A stretch of DNA of 64,000 nt from UASB124 sp964446935 (GTDB taxonomy: Bacteria > Babelota > Babeliae > Babelales > RVW-14), in NCBI GenBank assembly GCA_964446935.1, contig CAYUQI010000005.1, positions 1-64,000 of the forward strand, read 5' to 3'. Below are positions 51,905-60,800 of this stretch, piece by piece. Made by a program: the position numbers and the translations under genes. Under the pieces are notes generated by a model. It searched no databases, was not told the DNA's origin, and saw only the letters and a list, made by a program, of their open reading frames with translations. Positions within the stretch are counted from its first letter, which is position 1; every line of letters starts with the position of its first letter.

Positions 51905-54900
51905 TTACAACACAATTTGTGTACTGATACCAGTATTGGCAAGATTTTTAAAAATTCCTTGTTCAAAACCAACTTTAGTTGAAGAATACAGTGTAAATGG
52001 TTGGTTCTGTTCTTTGAAAATAATTTGGAGAGGCAAAGCCCCTTTGGGAAGTGATTCTTTGACACTTTTGAGTTGTTCTTCGGTAAATTCTTCTGGCATT
52101 GTGATCATGACTGCTTTAAAGAGCGTTGGATCATTGAGTGCCGTTTCTGCTGGAATTAAGTCATTGGCTTTAATTTTGCATGTTGTTTGAGCTGTGATAT
52201 CAAGCGTACCCTTAATGATAAAAACGTTGTATTGACTCAAAAGCGTTTCTACTTTTGCAAACAACGTTGGAAAAACAATGACTTCTGCGCTTCCTGACAA
52301 ATCTTCGCATTGTACAAAGGCCATACGGTCACCCTTTTTAGTGGTGATCGTTTTGTAGGTTTGCACTAGTCCGCAGCAGGTAATAAATGGTTCCTTAAGT
52401 GAGTTGACTTGTTTGACCATATCACGTGCTTGTGCAAGCGGTGTAAGGGCAACAAGAGAAAGCGCTGGGAATGTTTTGAGTGGGTGTGAACTCAGATAAA
52501 ATCCTGCAACCTCGCGTTCTTTTTCTAATTTTTCTTTATCAGGCCACTCAGGGAGAGGCTGGAAAAGATAACCATCTTGATCATTCGACTGCTCATTCGA
52601 TTCTTTCTTGGGTTCCTGCAGGACGGCAAACAGTCCCATTTGGCCTGTCTTTGCAGCCTCTTTTTCTTCGTGGGCACGTTCAATAATGGTATCGAGCTCT
52701 GCGGATTTTTGTGCTCGATTACCTGGTAGGCAGTCAAGCGCTCCTGCATAAATTAAGCTTTCAAGAACGCGTTTGTTGGCAACGCGCAAATCGACGCGTT
52801 TGCATAGTTCCAAAAGAGAGGTAAATGGTTTTTTGCCACGTTCCTCCAGCATGCTTTGCAATGCCGCAAGCCCAACATTTTTAATGCCTTTCAAGCCAAA
52901 AACAATTCCATCTTTTGTTGCCGTAAATTCAATGTTTGAAGCATTAATATTTGGTGGTATGGTGACTAACCCCATATCATGGATTTCTTGCAAATACTTG
53001 GTCATATTGTCGGGGCTATCAGTTTCAAATGTTACCACTGCTGCCATAAACTCGTGAGGATAATTCGCCTTGAGATAAGCGGTGTGATAGGCAATCAAAG
53101 CATAGGCTGCAGAGTGCGATTTGTTAAAGCCATAACCAGCAAAGTAGGCCATCAATTCAAACAGTTCAGCTGCCTTGCTCTCATCAAAACCTTTTTCCTT
53201 GGCGCCTTTAACAAAAAGAGCTTTTTGCTCGGCCATGACGTCTGCTTTTTTCTTTCCCATGGCGCGGCGTAAAATATCGGCGCCGCCAAGCGTGTATCCA
53301 CCAATAGCAGATGCAATTTTCATGACCTGCTCTTGGTACACAATAACGCCATATGTTTCGGCTAAGATAGGTTCAAGCTCCGGAAACATATACGTTGTTT
53401 GCTTGCGGCCATGGCGGCGGTCGATGTAATCATCAACCATGCCTGAACCAAGTGGTCCTGGACGATATAAAGCGTTGACGGCAATTAAATCTTCAAATTT
53501 ATCTGGTTGCAGTTTGCGCAACACTTCGCCAATGCCTTCAGATTCAAATTGAAACACTCCTTTGGTTTGTCCTTTACGAATGAGCTCAAATGTTTTGGTA
53601 TCATCAAGCGAGAGTTTATCAAGATTGAGCGCAATACCATGGTTCCTGTGGATGGCTTTCAGTGCTCGATCAATAACGGTAAGGTTCTGAAGGCCCAAAA
53701 AGTCCATTTTGAGAAAGCCGACCGCCTCGAGTTCTGTCATTGCATATTGTGCAACAAGATCAGAGCTTTTGCTTGGGACAAACAGTGGTAGGCATTCAGA
53801 AAGTGTTTCTGGCGAAATAACAACACCTGCCGCATGTTTTGATGCATGTCGTGTGAGTCCTTCAAGCTTAAAACAGACATCAAATAGGTGTTTTACTTTG
53901 GGATTGCTATCAATGAGTTGCTTGAGTCGTGGTTCTTGCGTAATAGCGTCATCGAGGGTGATTTTGAGTTGTTCAGGAATTAAATCTGTGATTGCATTGG
54001 CGTCTTGGAAAGGAAAGCCAAGGACGCGGGCCACATCTTTGATGACTCCTTTTGCCATCATGGTACCAAACGTAATGATTTGGCATACGCAATCATGGCC
54101 GTATTTATCTTTAACGTAATTAATAACTTCTTCGCGACGTTCAATACAAAAATCAATATCGATATCGGGCATCGACACGCGTTCTGGGTTTAAGAAACGC
54201 TCAAACAGGAGATTATATTTAATGGGATCAATATTGGTAATTTGTAGTGACCAGGCAACAAGTGATCCTGCGGCCGATCCACGACCTGCGCCAACCGGAA
54301 TATTTTGCAGCTTAGCCCATTGGATAAAATCGCTAACGACCAAAAAGTATCCAACAAACCCCATTTTGATAATGAGTTCAATCTCAATTCTTAGTCGTTC
54401 ATCATACACAGCGTGTTGATCGTGAGGAATTAAGTCGTGATCTTTCAGTCGAGTCAGCCCATCATGACACAATTTTTCAAAATAAGTTGTTTGAGTAAAG
54501 GGTTCAGGGATTGGAAATGCAGGGAAATGAAGTTTGCCGAATTCAAAGGCGAAATCGCATTGTTCTGCGACAAGCTCTGTATTCCAGATAGCGTCGTGAT
54601 TATCAGGGAAGGCATTGAGCATTTCTTGTGTAGTACGAACATATGGATAGCAATCGCCAAACGAAAAACGGTCTGGATTCGATAACTGATCTTTTGTTTG
54701 GATGGAAAGCATAATTTCATGTGCATCACGATCTTCTTTTTTTAAATAATGTGCATCAGTTGTGGCTATGCATTTAACGCCCCATTCTTTGGCATAAGGA
54801 ATGAGGACTTTGTTGGTTTCTATTTGTCGGTCGAATTCTGCTGGTTGTAATTCAAAAAAGAAACGATCCGGGCCAAAATGATGTAAAAAGAAGTCGGTGC

Positions 54901-55366
54901 GCTTTTTTGCTTCATCAATATTGCCTTCGCGCAAAAGGGTTGGAATGTGACCGCCACAACAAGCTGTTGTGACGATAAGCCCCTCGTGATGTTTTTCCAA
55001 CATTGCGTAGTCAATGCGTGGTTTGAAATAAAACCCTTGTTGGTATGACATGGCAATGAGTCGGCATAGATTTTTATATCCTTCTTTGTTCTGAACAATA
55101 ACAAGGAGGTGGTTGTATTTATCCTCAGAATCTTTAATGGCAATATCAGGAGTAAAATACATTTCTATGCCCAAGATTGGCTTGATACCTGCTTTTTTAG
55201 CTTGTTGGAAAAATTTAACAGCACCAAAAATATTGCCGTGATCAGAGATTGCGGCCGCTGTCCATTGCTGTTCCTTGGCAAAAGCTAAATAGTCTGGAAT
55301 GCGAATGGCGCCGTCCAGAAGTGAAAATTCGGTGTGTATATGAAGGGGGGTAAATTTTTGTTCCAT
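51905..55366 (-). CDS. dnaE: DNA polymerase III subunit alpha
   Basis: DnaE is the replicative polymerase. The 1153-residue protein has the PHP domain at its start (PLHIHTEFSLLDGA), AISDHGNIFG, and the type-C polymerase core with GRGSAAGSLVAW and catalytic Asp in MPDIDIDF near residue 405. Further on come the GVFQFES fingers region, HhH motifs around 830-870 (NVGLAAL), and a C-terminal OB fold. Length is normal for DnaE1. It stands alone, with no overlap with neighbours. Confidence 0.97.
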   Translation of the reverse strand: MEQKFTPLHIHTEFSLLDGAIRIPDYLAFAKEQQWTAAAISDHGNIFGAVKFFQQAKKAGIKPILGIEMYFTPDIAIKDSEDKYNHLLVIVQNKEGYKNLCRLIAMSYQQGFYFKPRIDYAMLEKHHEGLIVTTACCGGHIPTLLREGNIDEAKKRTDFFLHHFGPDRFFFELQPAEFDRQIETNKVLIPYAKEWGVKCIATTDAHYLKKEDRDAHEIMLSIQTKDQLSNPDRFSFGDCYPYVRTTQEMLNAFPDNHDAIWNTELVAEQCDFAFEFGKLHFPAFPIPEPFTQTTYFEKLCHDGLTRLKDHDLIPHDQHAVYDERLRIEIELIIKMGFVGYFLVVSDFIQWAKLQNIPVGAGRGSAAGSLVAWSLQITNIDPIKYNLLFERFLNPERVSMPDIDIDFCIERREEVINYVKDKYGHDCVCQIITFGTMMAKGVIKDVARVLGFPFQDANAITDLIPEQLKITLDDAITQEPRLKQLIDSNPKVKHLFDVCFKLEGLTRHASKHAAGVVISPETLSECLPLFVPSKSSDLVAQYAMTELEAVGFLKMDFLGLQNLTVIDRALKAIHRNHGIALNLDKLSLDDTKTFELIRKGQTKGVFQFESEGIGEVLRKLQPDKFEDLIAVNALYRPGPLGSGMVDDYIDRRHGRKQTTYMFPELEPILAETYGVIVYQEQVMKIASAIGGYTLGGADILRRAMGKKKADVMAEQKALFVKGAKEKGFDESKAAELFELMAYFAGYGFNKSHSAAYALIAYHTAYLKANYPHEFMAAVVTFETDSPDNMTKYLQEIHDMGLVTIPPNINASNIEFTATKDGIVFGLKGIKNVGLAALQSMLEERGKKPFTSLLELCKRVDLRVANKRVLESLIYAGALDCLPGNRAQKSAELDTIIERAHEEKEAAKTGQMGLFAVLQEPKKESNEQSNDQDGYLFQPLPEWPDKEKLEKEREVAGFYLSSHPLKTFPALSLVALTPLAQARDMVKQVNSLKEPFITCCGLVQTYKTITTKKGDRMAFVQCEDLSGSAEVIVFPTLFAKVETLLSQYNVFIIKGTLDITAQTTCKIKANDLIPAETALNDPTLFKAVMITMPEEFTEEQLKSVKESLPKGALPLQIIFKEQNQPFTLYSSTKVGFEQGIFKNLANTGISTQIVL

Positions 55367-55540
55367 GTGATTACACCGTGGTTTTTGTTTTTATTTATCA
55401 CAGTGTAATCACAAATATGAGAAAAGTTGAGGAATATGTTTTGTTAGCGTTTTTTTAGTTTATTGAATATCAGTAAAGACTTCTTGTAACTTTAAAATAA
55501 TGGGTCACCTGATTCAATCGAAGATAGTAGGGGGAGCGTT

Positions 55541-56068
55541 ATGAATAAATCATTGGTTGTCGTATCGTTTGAGTTGTTTTTGTTGGTAGCGCCAGCATTC
55601 TTATTGGGAGCACTTAAACATCCTGAAAAAAAACGTGATGATGGGGCAGTAGGCTTTGATTATCAAGACAAAGATCACTCTAAGGACTTGACGGTGATCG
55701 GTGTAAAAGGGAAAGCACTTGCAAGCCTACGATATACCATTATCGTGGATCCAAATCCATTAGCTCAGCCAGAGGTTGAGCTAAGCAATAACTATCCTTC
55801 TGATACGTATTTTTCCCACCTCAAAGATGAAAAGCTTGTACAAATACAACTTGGGGCTGGTAGAAAAAAAGCTACTTTTTTTCTGGATAAAAAATATCGG
55901 GAATATAAAGGTTTTAAATTTGATGCAGCATTAAAAAAAGATGAAAAGACCTTAACGATTAAAGTATACACCAAAAGGAATGGGGGAGAGGAAAATAAGG
56001 GGTGGAAGCTTATAAAAAAAATAAAAGCAGATAAAGATCTTTTGATTGTTTTTGAATTTGAAAAATAA
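55541..56068 (+). CDS. Secreted basic protein of unknown function
   Basis: The 175-residue protein has GGGGAG seven bases before its ATG and a signal peptide to about residue 23. The mature part alternates charged and hydrophobic residues in a beta-rich pattern (LTVIGVKGKAL, LVQIQLGAG, KKATFFLDKKY, LTIKVYTKR, LLIVFEFEK). It is Lys-rich, and no Cys is present. It looks like a small beta-sandwich, but I recognise no family. A strong terminator directly follows the stop. Confidence 0.68.
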   Translation: MNKSLVVVSFELFLLVAPAFLLGALKHPEKKRDDGAVGFDYQDKDHSKDLTVIGVKGKALASLRYTIIVDPNPLAQPEVELSNNYPSDTYFSHLKDEKLVQIQLGAGRKKATFFLDKKYREYKGFKFDAALKKDEKTLTIKVYTKRNGGEENKGWKLIKKIKADKDLLIVFEFEK

Positions 56069-56110
56069 AAAAGAGCGCGGTTGACTGCAATCGACCGCGC
56101 TCTTTTTTAT
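56065..56110. terminator. Strong bidirectional terminator
   Basis: GAGCGCGGTTGA (56073-56084) pairs with TCGACCGCGCTC (56091-56102) with one G-U, enclosing a six-base loop. It is flanked by A7 on the left and T6 on the right, so it can stop transcripts in both directions. It lies between the convergent secreted-protein and frr genes. Confidence 0.93.
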
Positions 56111-56118
56111 TTTACGTC

Positions 56119-56703
56119 TTAAATATGGCTAATTTCTGCTTCTTTTTTCTTGTGTAACTGATCAACTTTTTCAATGAATTGATCGGTTGTTTTTTGCAAT
56201 ACTTCTACCAAGCGTTTGGCGAAGTCTTCAGAAATAATCTTTTTCTTTTCAGCATCTCGTAATTCGTTATGAAAATCTTTGCGTACATTGCGCATAGATA
56301 CTTTGCATTCTTCTGTTTTTTTGCCAAGGAGCTTGATGAGTTCATCGCGTCGCGATGTACTCATTTGTGGAAGTTGAATGCGTATGAACGTGCCATCATT
56401 AATTGGGGAGGCTCCCAAATCAGATGACTGAACAGCCTTTTCAATTTCACCGATAATTGTTTTATCCCATGGTTGTATAGTTAATAACCGTGGCTCTGGG
56501 GCTCCCAATGTTGCGAGTTCTTTGAGCGTCATCAGTTGGCCGTAAACATCAACTTTAATGTTTTCAAGCAGTGTTATAGAAGCTCGTCCCGTACGGATGG
56601 AAGCGAGTTCTTTTTCATAATGTTTTAATGGTTTGTCCATGTATTCTTTGAGCGGTGTTTCAAAACTTTTTGAATCACCTTCTCTAAATGCTATTTCAAT
56701 CAT
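56119..56703 (-). CDS. frr: Ribosome recycling factor
   Basis: RRF splits post-termination ribosomes with EF-G. The 194-residue protein has the normal length plus a short N-terminal extension, and the family motifs: LASIRTGRAS (helix 1 end), VDVYGQLMTLKELATLGAPEPR, IQLPQMSTSRRDEL, and a C-terminal QLHKKKEAEI. It is the last gene of tsf-pyrH-frr and ends at the bidirectional terminator. Confidence 0.96.
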   Translation of the reverse strand: MIEIAFREGDSKSFETPLKEYMDKPLKHYEKELASIRTGRASITLLENIKVDVYGQLMTLKELATLGAPEPRLLTIQPWDKTIIGEIEKAVQSSDLGASPINDGTFIRIQLPQMSTSRRDELIKLLGKKTEECKVSMRNVRKDFHNELRDAEKKKIISEDFAKRLVEVLQKTTDQFIEKVDQLHKKKEAEISHI

Positions 56704-56718
56704 GCCTTATCCCTTTGG

Positions 56719-57402
56719 TTATTGAATTGTACTTCCAAAGTCAGCGTTTCCTGCTGCCTTACGAAGAGCTTCTGGGGTATTCATATTAAATACACGTATG
56801 GGTAAAGAATGTTGTTGTGCGAGTGCAAGTGCTGTTCCATCAAGAATCTTGAGCGAACGTGACAACGCTTCGGCGTGGCTTATTTGTTTGATAAGTTTTG
56901 CTGCTTTGTTATGAGCAGGATCCTCATCATAGACCCCATCGACATTGGTTGCTTTCCATACCTCTTTTGCTTCTACTTGCAATCCTCGTATGATCGCAGC
57001 AGTATCCGTGCTAAAAAATGGATTGCCTGTACCGCCAACAAATATGATGAGCGCTCCTTGTTGTTTGGCTTGTGTTATGAGTGCTTGATCAATGCGTGCA
57101 ACAATGCCAGGAATATCGTATGAACTGAGCATTATGAATGGTAATCCTTCTTGCTCTGCATAATCACGAAGGATGATGCCGTTCATGATGGTGGCTAGCA
57201 TTCCTACTGTATCAGCTGACCCCTGTTGCAAACCAAGTTGCTTGCCCTCTTTGGCACCACGAAAAAAGTTACCGCCGCCGATGACAATGTTAAATTGGTG
57301 CGTTGCTTTAAGTTGTTTGATTTGCTGCATAATACTACGAGCGAGCGTTGCATTGTTGTTTGCGAGTATTTCACCGCTCAACTTGAGTAAAACAGTCTTC
57401 AT
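56719..57402 (-). CDS. pyrH: UMP kinase
   Basis: PyrH phosphorylates UMP to UDP and has an amino-acid-kinase fold. The 227-residue protein begins VLLKLSGE and has the IVIGGGNFFRG nucleotide loop, GMLATIMNG, and the GGTGNPFFSTDTAA phosphate-binding stretch followed by NVDGVYDEDP. Length is slightly short but normal. It lies 23 bases after tsf and 15 before frr, the common bacterial order. Confidence 0.96.
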   Translation of the reverse strand: MKTVLLKLSGEILANNNATLARSIMQQIKQLKATHQFNIVIGGGNFFRGAKEGKQLGLQQGSADTVGMLATIMNGIILRDYAEQEGLPFIMLSSYDIPGIVARIDQALITQAKQQGALIIFVGGTGNPFFSTDTAAIIRGLQVEAKEVWKATNVDGVYDEDPAHNKAAKLIKQISHAEALSRSLKILDGTALALAQQHSLPIRVFNMNTPEALRKAAGNADFGSTIQ

Positions 57403-57425
57403 TATACCAGTCCTATCTGCATGTA

Positions 57426-58307
57426 TTAACGTCCAATGGCAAATCGTTTGAATTGTTTGATGGTAATACCAAGCCCAAGCTTTTTAGATGCTTCGGCTAT
57501 ATATTGTTGCACATTGATTTTGTCATTTTTAATAAATGGTTGGTTGAGCAAACATGCATCTTGGTAGAACTTGTTCAATTTGCCTTCAATGATTTTATCA
57601 ATAACATTGGCAGGCTTATTGCTATCCTTTAGCTGTTCTTTAGCTAGGTCACGTTCTTTTTGAATGGCTGCAGGATCAATATCTTGTGGTCCAACACCCA
57701 GTGGATTGGTGACGGCAATTTGCATACAAATATCTTTAGCAATTGTCTTGAGTTCTTCACTGTGTGTTCCTGGTGCCTTGTCTGTTGCCAGTTCAATAAC
57801 AATACCTAGTGTTGAGCCTGGATGAATGTAACTGTTAATTAAGCCATTGCCAGATACCTGAAAACGAGCAATACGATTGATTTTGATGCTTTCACAAATT
57901 TTGGCAATCAAATCATCCAAATGTTGTTGCACGGTAATTTTTGGATTTTTATGGAGTGGTTGTTTGAGCAATGTTGCTACATCTGGTGGGTTGACTGAGG
58001 CAACATGTTCTGCAACGTCGGTAATGAAATGTTGCATGGCTTCTGTATTGGCGGCAAAATCGGTTTCACATGCTGTTTCAACCATTGCGCCAAGGATATT
58101 TTTGCTATCAATATAACTTTCAATGCGTCCATGGTTGGTGACATTTTCTGCGCGTTTTGCGGCAACAGCGGCACCTTTTTTACGAAGAATTTCAACGGCT
58201 TTTTCAAAATCACCGTTAGCTTCTTCAAGGGCCTTTTTACAATCCATCATACCAACTTGTGTGCGATCGCGTAATTTTTTTACCATATCCATGCTGATAG
58301 TGCTCAT
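57426..58307 (-). CDS. tsf: Elongation factor Ts
   Basis: EF-Ts is the guanine-nucleotide exchange factor for EF-Tu. The 293-residue protein has the signature start VKKLRDRTQVGMMDCKKALEEA, the second signature ETACETDFAA, and two core subdomains. Its C-terminal half carries AKEQLKDSNKPANVIDKIIEGKLNKFY and ending QFKRFAIG. It begins tsf-pyrH-frr. rpsB, normally just upstream, is elsewhere (14972). A long, foldable leader precedes it. Confidence 0.96.
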   Translation of the reverse strand: MSTISMDMVKKLRDRTQVGMMDCKKALEEANGDFEKAVEILRKKGAAVAAKRAENVTNHGRIESYIDSKNILGAMVETACETDFAANTEAMQHFITDVAEHVASVNPPDVATLLKQPLHKNPKITVQQHLDDLIAKICESIKINRIARFQVSGNGLINSYIHPGSTLGIVIELATDKAPGTHSEELKTIAKDICMQIAVTNPLGVGPQDIDPAAIQKERDLAKEQLKDSNKPANVIDKIIEGKLNKFYQDACLLNQPFIKNDKINVQQYIAEASKKLGLGITIKQFKRFAIGR

Positions 58308-58314
58308 GTATTAC

Positions 58315-58401
58315 TCCTTCAGTGTTCGCACCTTCTGCGGCACTGCTTGGGATAGGCTTCGATATGATGCCTCCCTTTGTCAAGGCTTTGGTAGGGCGAA
58401 C
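58315..58401 (-). promoter_or_regulatory. Foldable tsf leader with mutually exclusive hairpins
   Basis: On the transcript GTTCGC (58401-58396) can pair with GCGAAC (58329-58324). A central GGGAGGC/GCC-UCCC hairpin can form between. Alternatively CAGTG (about 58350-58346) pairs with CACTG (about 58323-58319), which ends two bases before AAGGAG. The two folds share bases and cannot form together. This is hand-folded; the regulator or ligand is unknown. Confidence 0.4.
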
Positions 58402-58478
58402 GGGTTTATATAAAGTTACAGGGATTAAGCCATAGTCTGCCAAAATTGCCCAATTTTACAACACTTAGCGACTAATCT

Positions 58479-58507
58479 TTGACAAAAAAGTAGTTAAAAA
58501 GTACGAT
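58479..58507 (+). promoter_or_regulatory. Sigma-70-type promoter for the rpmF-plsX group
   Basis: TTGACA (58479-58484) and TACGAT (58502-58507) are 17 bases apart. The message would start near 58514 and reach the rpmF ribosome site AGGAG at about 58570 after about 55 bases. Confidence 0.6.
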
Positions 58508-58578
58508 AATAAGCGTTTTTGAAAGAACTCTATAAGTTTTCAATTTGTAACATCGAATTGGGTTTTCTAGGAGAAACT

Positions 58579-58866
58579 ATGCCAGTACCGAAGCGGAAAT
58601 TATCGCGCAAACGACGAAATCAGCGATCTGCTAATAAAGGCATTAAGCCAAAAGCCATTGCTGCATGTCAAACTTGCCAAGCTCCCGTAATGCCACATCA
58701 AGTATGTACCGAATGTGGATATTATAAAGGGACAAAGGTTATTCAAACCAAAACTGATCGTATGTATAAACGTGGTCAAGCTCGTGAAGCTCGACAAGCT
58801 TCTCTTAAATCACAACAGCCCGCTCAAACTCCAGAGCAGGGCGGTTCTGAGCCACGTTCCGAGTAA
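58579..58866 (+). CDS. rpmF: 50S ribosomal protein L32 with C-terminal extension
   Basis: bL32 is a small 50S zinc protein. The 95-residue product begins MPVPKRKLSRKRRN, has the four zinc Cys at 30, 33, 43 and 46, and the usual CxECGYYKG. Standard L32 is about 60 residues; about 35 extra residues (Arg/Gln/Ala/Ser/Pro-rich) follow here. I chose the ATG at 58579 because AGGAG lies six bases upstream. It precedes plsX, as in many bacteria. Confidence 0.94.
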   Translation: MPVPKRKLSRKRRNQRSANKGIKPKAIAACQTCQAPVMPHQVCTECGYYKGTKVIQTKTDRMYKRGQAREARQASLKSQQPAQTPEQGGSEPRSE

Positions 58867-58886
58867 GGATATTTATTTGAAATTAC

Positions 58887-58924
58887 AAAGCGCCGTTCCT
58901 CTTCAAATGAGTGGACGGCGCTTT
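58887..58924 (+). terminator. Hairpin between rpmF and plsX
   Basis: AAAGCGCCGT (58887-58896) and ACGGCGCTTT (58915-58924) form a perfect ten-base stem with an 18-base loop. Only a short T run follows, so it may be a partial terminator or a message-stability hairpin that lowers plsX expression relative to rpmF. Confidence 0.55.
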
Positions 58925-58948
58925 AGCTTTGATGGGTAGCCAATAATC

Positions 58949-59860
58949 ATGATAGCTATTGATATTATGGGGGGCGATCATGCACCTGAGGCTGTTCTTG
59001 AGGGAGCGTTACGTGCGGCTCAACAATCGATTCCTCTCTTGTTGAGTGGGCCACAACCTATGATCGAGCAATGGTTAACACAACATGATTCTGCTTGGCG
59101 ATCATATGATATTGTCATTGCACATGCTCAGACATGTATAGCAATGGATGATGAGCCGGTTGCTGCTATTCGTAAAAATCCACAATCATCACTTGTTGTT
59201 GCTGTTACCAGTGTTGCACAGGGGCGTTGTAATGCTGTTATTTCTGCCGGTAATTCTGGTGCTTTAATGGCTGCTGCTTTGTTTTTAATTGGTCGCGAAC
59301 AAGGAATTGACCGTCCTGCTATTGCCGGTTTGTTGCCATCAAAAAATGGACCGGTGGTTGGATTGGATCTTGGTGCTAATACCGAATGTCGTCCTCAACA
59401 TTTACAACAATTTGCACACATGGGACATCGGTATGCACAGATTGCACTCAAATGCACCAATCCTCGTATTGGATTGCTTTCAAATGGTCACGAGGAAGGT
59501 AAGGGATCTCAACTTGTTAAAGAAGCACATGTCTTGCTCAAACATGATTCATTAAATTTTGTTGGCAATGTTGAACCTTATGGTATATTTGCTGGGAATG
59601 TTGACGTTGTTGTGTGTGATGGCTTTGCTGGTAACGTGCTGCTCAAAACGATGGAGGCCGTTAGTACTTTTATTATGCAAGCAGTTGGCCAACAGGCTGC
59701 GCACATGCTGCGTGATCGCTTGAGTTATGTGAAGTATGGTGGCGCATTGTTGCTTGGTGTTAAGCATCCGGTAATTGTGTGTCATGGGGCATCCAATGCA
59801 GATGCGATAGAACATGCAATTATATTTGCCAGGAAAATTACGAATAGAAAAGATAATTAG
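58949..59860 (+). CDS. plsX: Phosphate acyltransferase PlsX
   Basis: PlsX makes acyl-phosphate from acyl-ACP for the first step of phospholipid synthesis. The 303-residue protein begins DIMGGDHAPEAVLEGA and has VISAGNSGALMAAAL, GANTECRPQHLQQFA and GLLSNGHEEGKGSQLVKEAH. It also has NFVGNVEPYGIFAGNVDVVVCDGFAGNV, abbreviated here by its ends NFVGNVEP and VVCDGFAGN. All are family landmarks. It is co-directional with fabD, fabG, acpP and fabF. Confidence 0.96.
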   Translation: MIAIDIMGGDHAPEAVLEGALRAAQQSIPLLLSGPQPMIEQWLTQHDSAWRSYDIVIAHAQTCIAMDDEPVAAIRKNPQSSLVVAVTSVAQGRCNAVISAGNSGALMAAALFLIGREQGIDRPAIAGLLPSKNGPVVGLDLGANTECRPQHLQQFAHMGHRYAQIALKCTNPRIGLLSNGHEEGKGSQLVKEAHVLLKHDSLNFVGNVEPYGIFAGNVDVVVCDGFAGNVLLKTMEAVSTFIMQAVGQQAAHMLRDRLSYVKYGGALLLGVKHPVIVCHGASNADAIEHAIIFARKITNRKDN

Positions 59861-59896
59861 GCGCGAATGCAAATAAAAGCTCTTTTTTGTTGTTTA

Positions 59897-59924
59897 TGTA
59901 CATTTTCTTTGTATCAAGTATAGT
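59897..59924 (+). promoter_or_regulatory. Candidate promoter before the membrane TPR gene
   Basis: TGTACA (59897-59902) and TATAGT (59919-59924) are 16 bases apart. The -10 box is one mismatch from consensus and the -35 box two. A start near 59931 would give a leader of about 57 bases to the ATG at 59988. Confidence 0.4.
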
Positions 59925-59987
59925 AGAAAAATAATGAATGTTAGTTTATTTTTTTTATTGATAACGTTATAACTGAGGGAGAGAGTT

Positions 59988-60716
59988 ATGGATTTTTCCA
60001 TCGCTAGAATTACTGAACGTTTTAATAAGTTCATTGAATATCTCGTGAATAACCGCAAGCAATTTTTTATAGGAATTGGCGGTATTATTGTTTTGACCTT
60101 GGGCATGATAGGGTATAGTTATTATCGTGAATGGTCAGAAGCATCTGCGCATAAAGCATTTATTGAAATGATGCGTTATTATGATGCGCCAGTAACGGGT
60201 AAAATGGTTGCAACTGAGAGTGTCATTGAATTTGCTTCTGAGGCAGAAAAATGGGCCAAGGTGGCGGAAGTCTGTAAGACAACCTACAACCAGCATCGTG
60301 GTTCTGATATGGCTAGTATGTTTCAAGCGTATCAAGCACAAGCGTTAGCGTCACAGGGCAACATTGATGAAGCTATTACTCTTTTGTCTTCAGCTGTTAA
60401 CTCAATACCAAGCAAAGAAATGCGCGATTTTTATTCGTTAAAATTAACACTGATGAAGCTTGATAGCAGCAAGCCAGATGTGCAGCAAGCAGGCTTTGCT
60501 GAATTGAAAAAGATGGCAGAAAATACCGCAGCAATAACGCATGAAGCTGCATTGTATTACCTTGGAAGTTATTTTTGGAATTTGAAAGATTTTAACCAAG
60601 CAAAAAATTATTGGCAGCAATTGATGGTCAAATATGGATTGAAAGAAGCAAAACAACAATCCGGTTTTGGTGAACTCATCAAATCGCGGTTGAAATTAAT
60701 TAGCCCAGAATGGTAG
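59988..60716 (+). CDS. Membrane-anchored TPR protein (YfgM-like)
   Basis: The 242-residue protein has one helix at about 27-46 preceded by basic residues, so the rest faces outside. The soluble part has TPR-like pairs at about 112-145 (FQAYQAQALASQGNIDEA) and 183-205 (AALYYLGSYFWNLKDFNQA). The layout matches YfgM/AncA-type proteins that sit at the Sec translocon with periplasmic chaperones. It is inserted between plsX and fabD, unusual for that cluster. Confidence 0.75.
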   Translation: MDFSIARITERFNKFIEYLVNNRKQFFIGIGGIIVLTLGMIGYSYYREWSEASAHKAFIEMMRYYDAPVTGKMVATESVIEFASEAEKWAKVAEVCKTTYNQHRGSDMASMFQAYQAQALASQGNIDEAITLLSSAVNSIPSKEMRDFYSLKLTLMKLDSSKPDVQQAGFAELKKMAENTAAITHEAALYYLGSYFWNLKDFNQAKNYWQQLMVKYGLKEAKQQSGFGELIKSRLKLISPEW

Positions 60717-60800
60717 CTAAGTATCTTTTGGGGGGTGGCTTCGAGAGAGAATAATGGATGGTTGTTACAACAAAATGGATGGTTATAACTGAGGAGTTTC

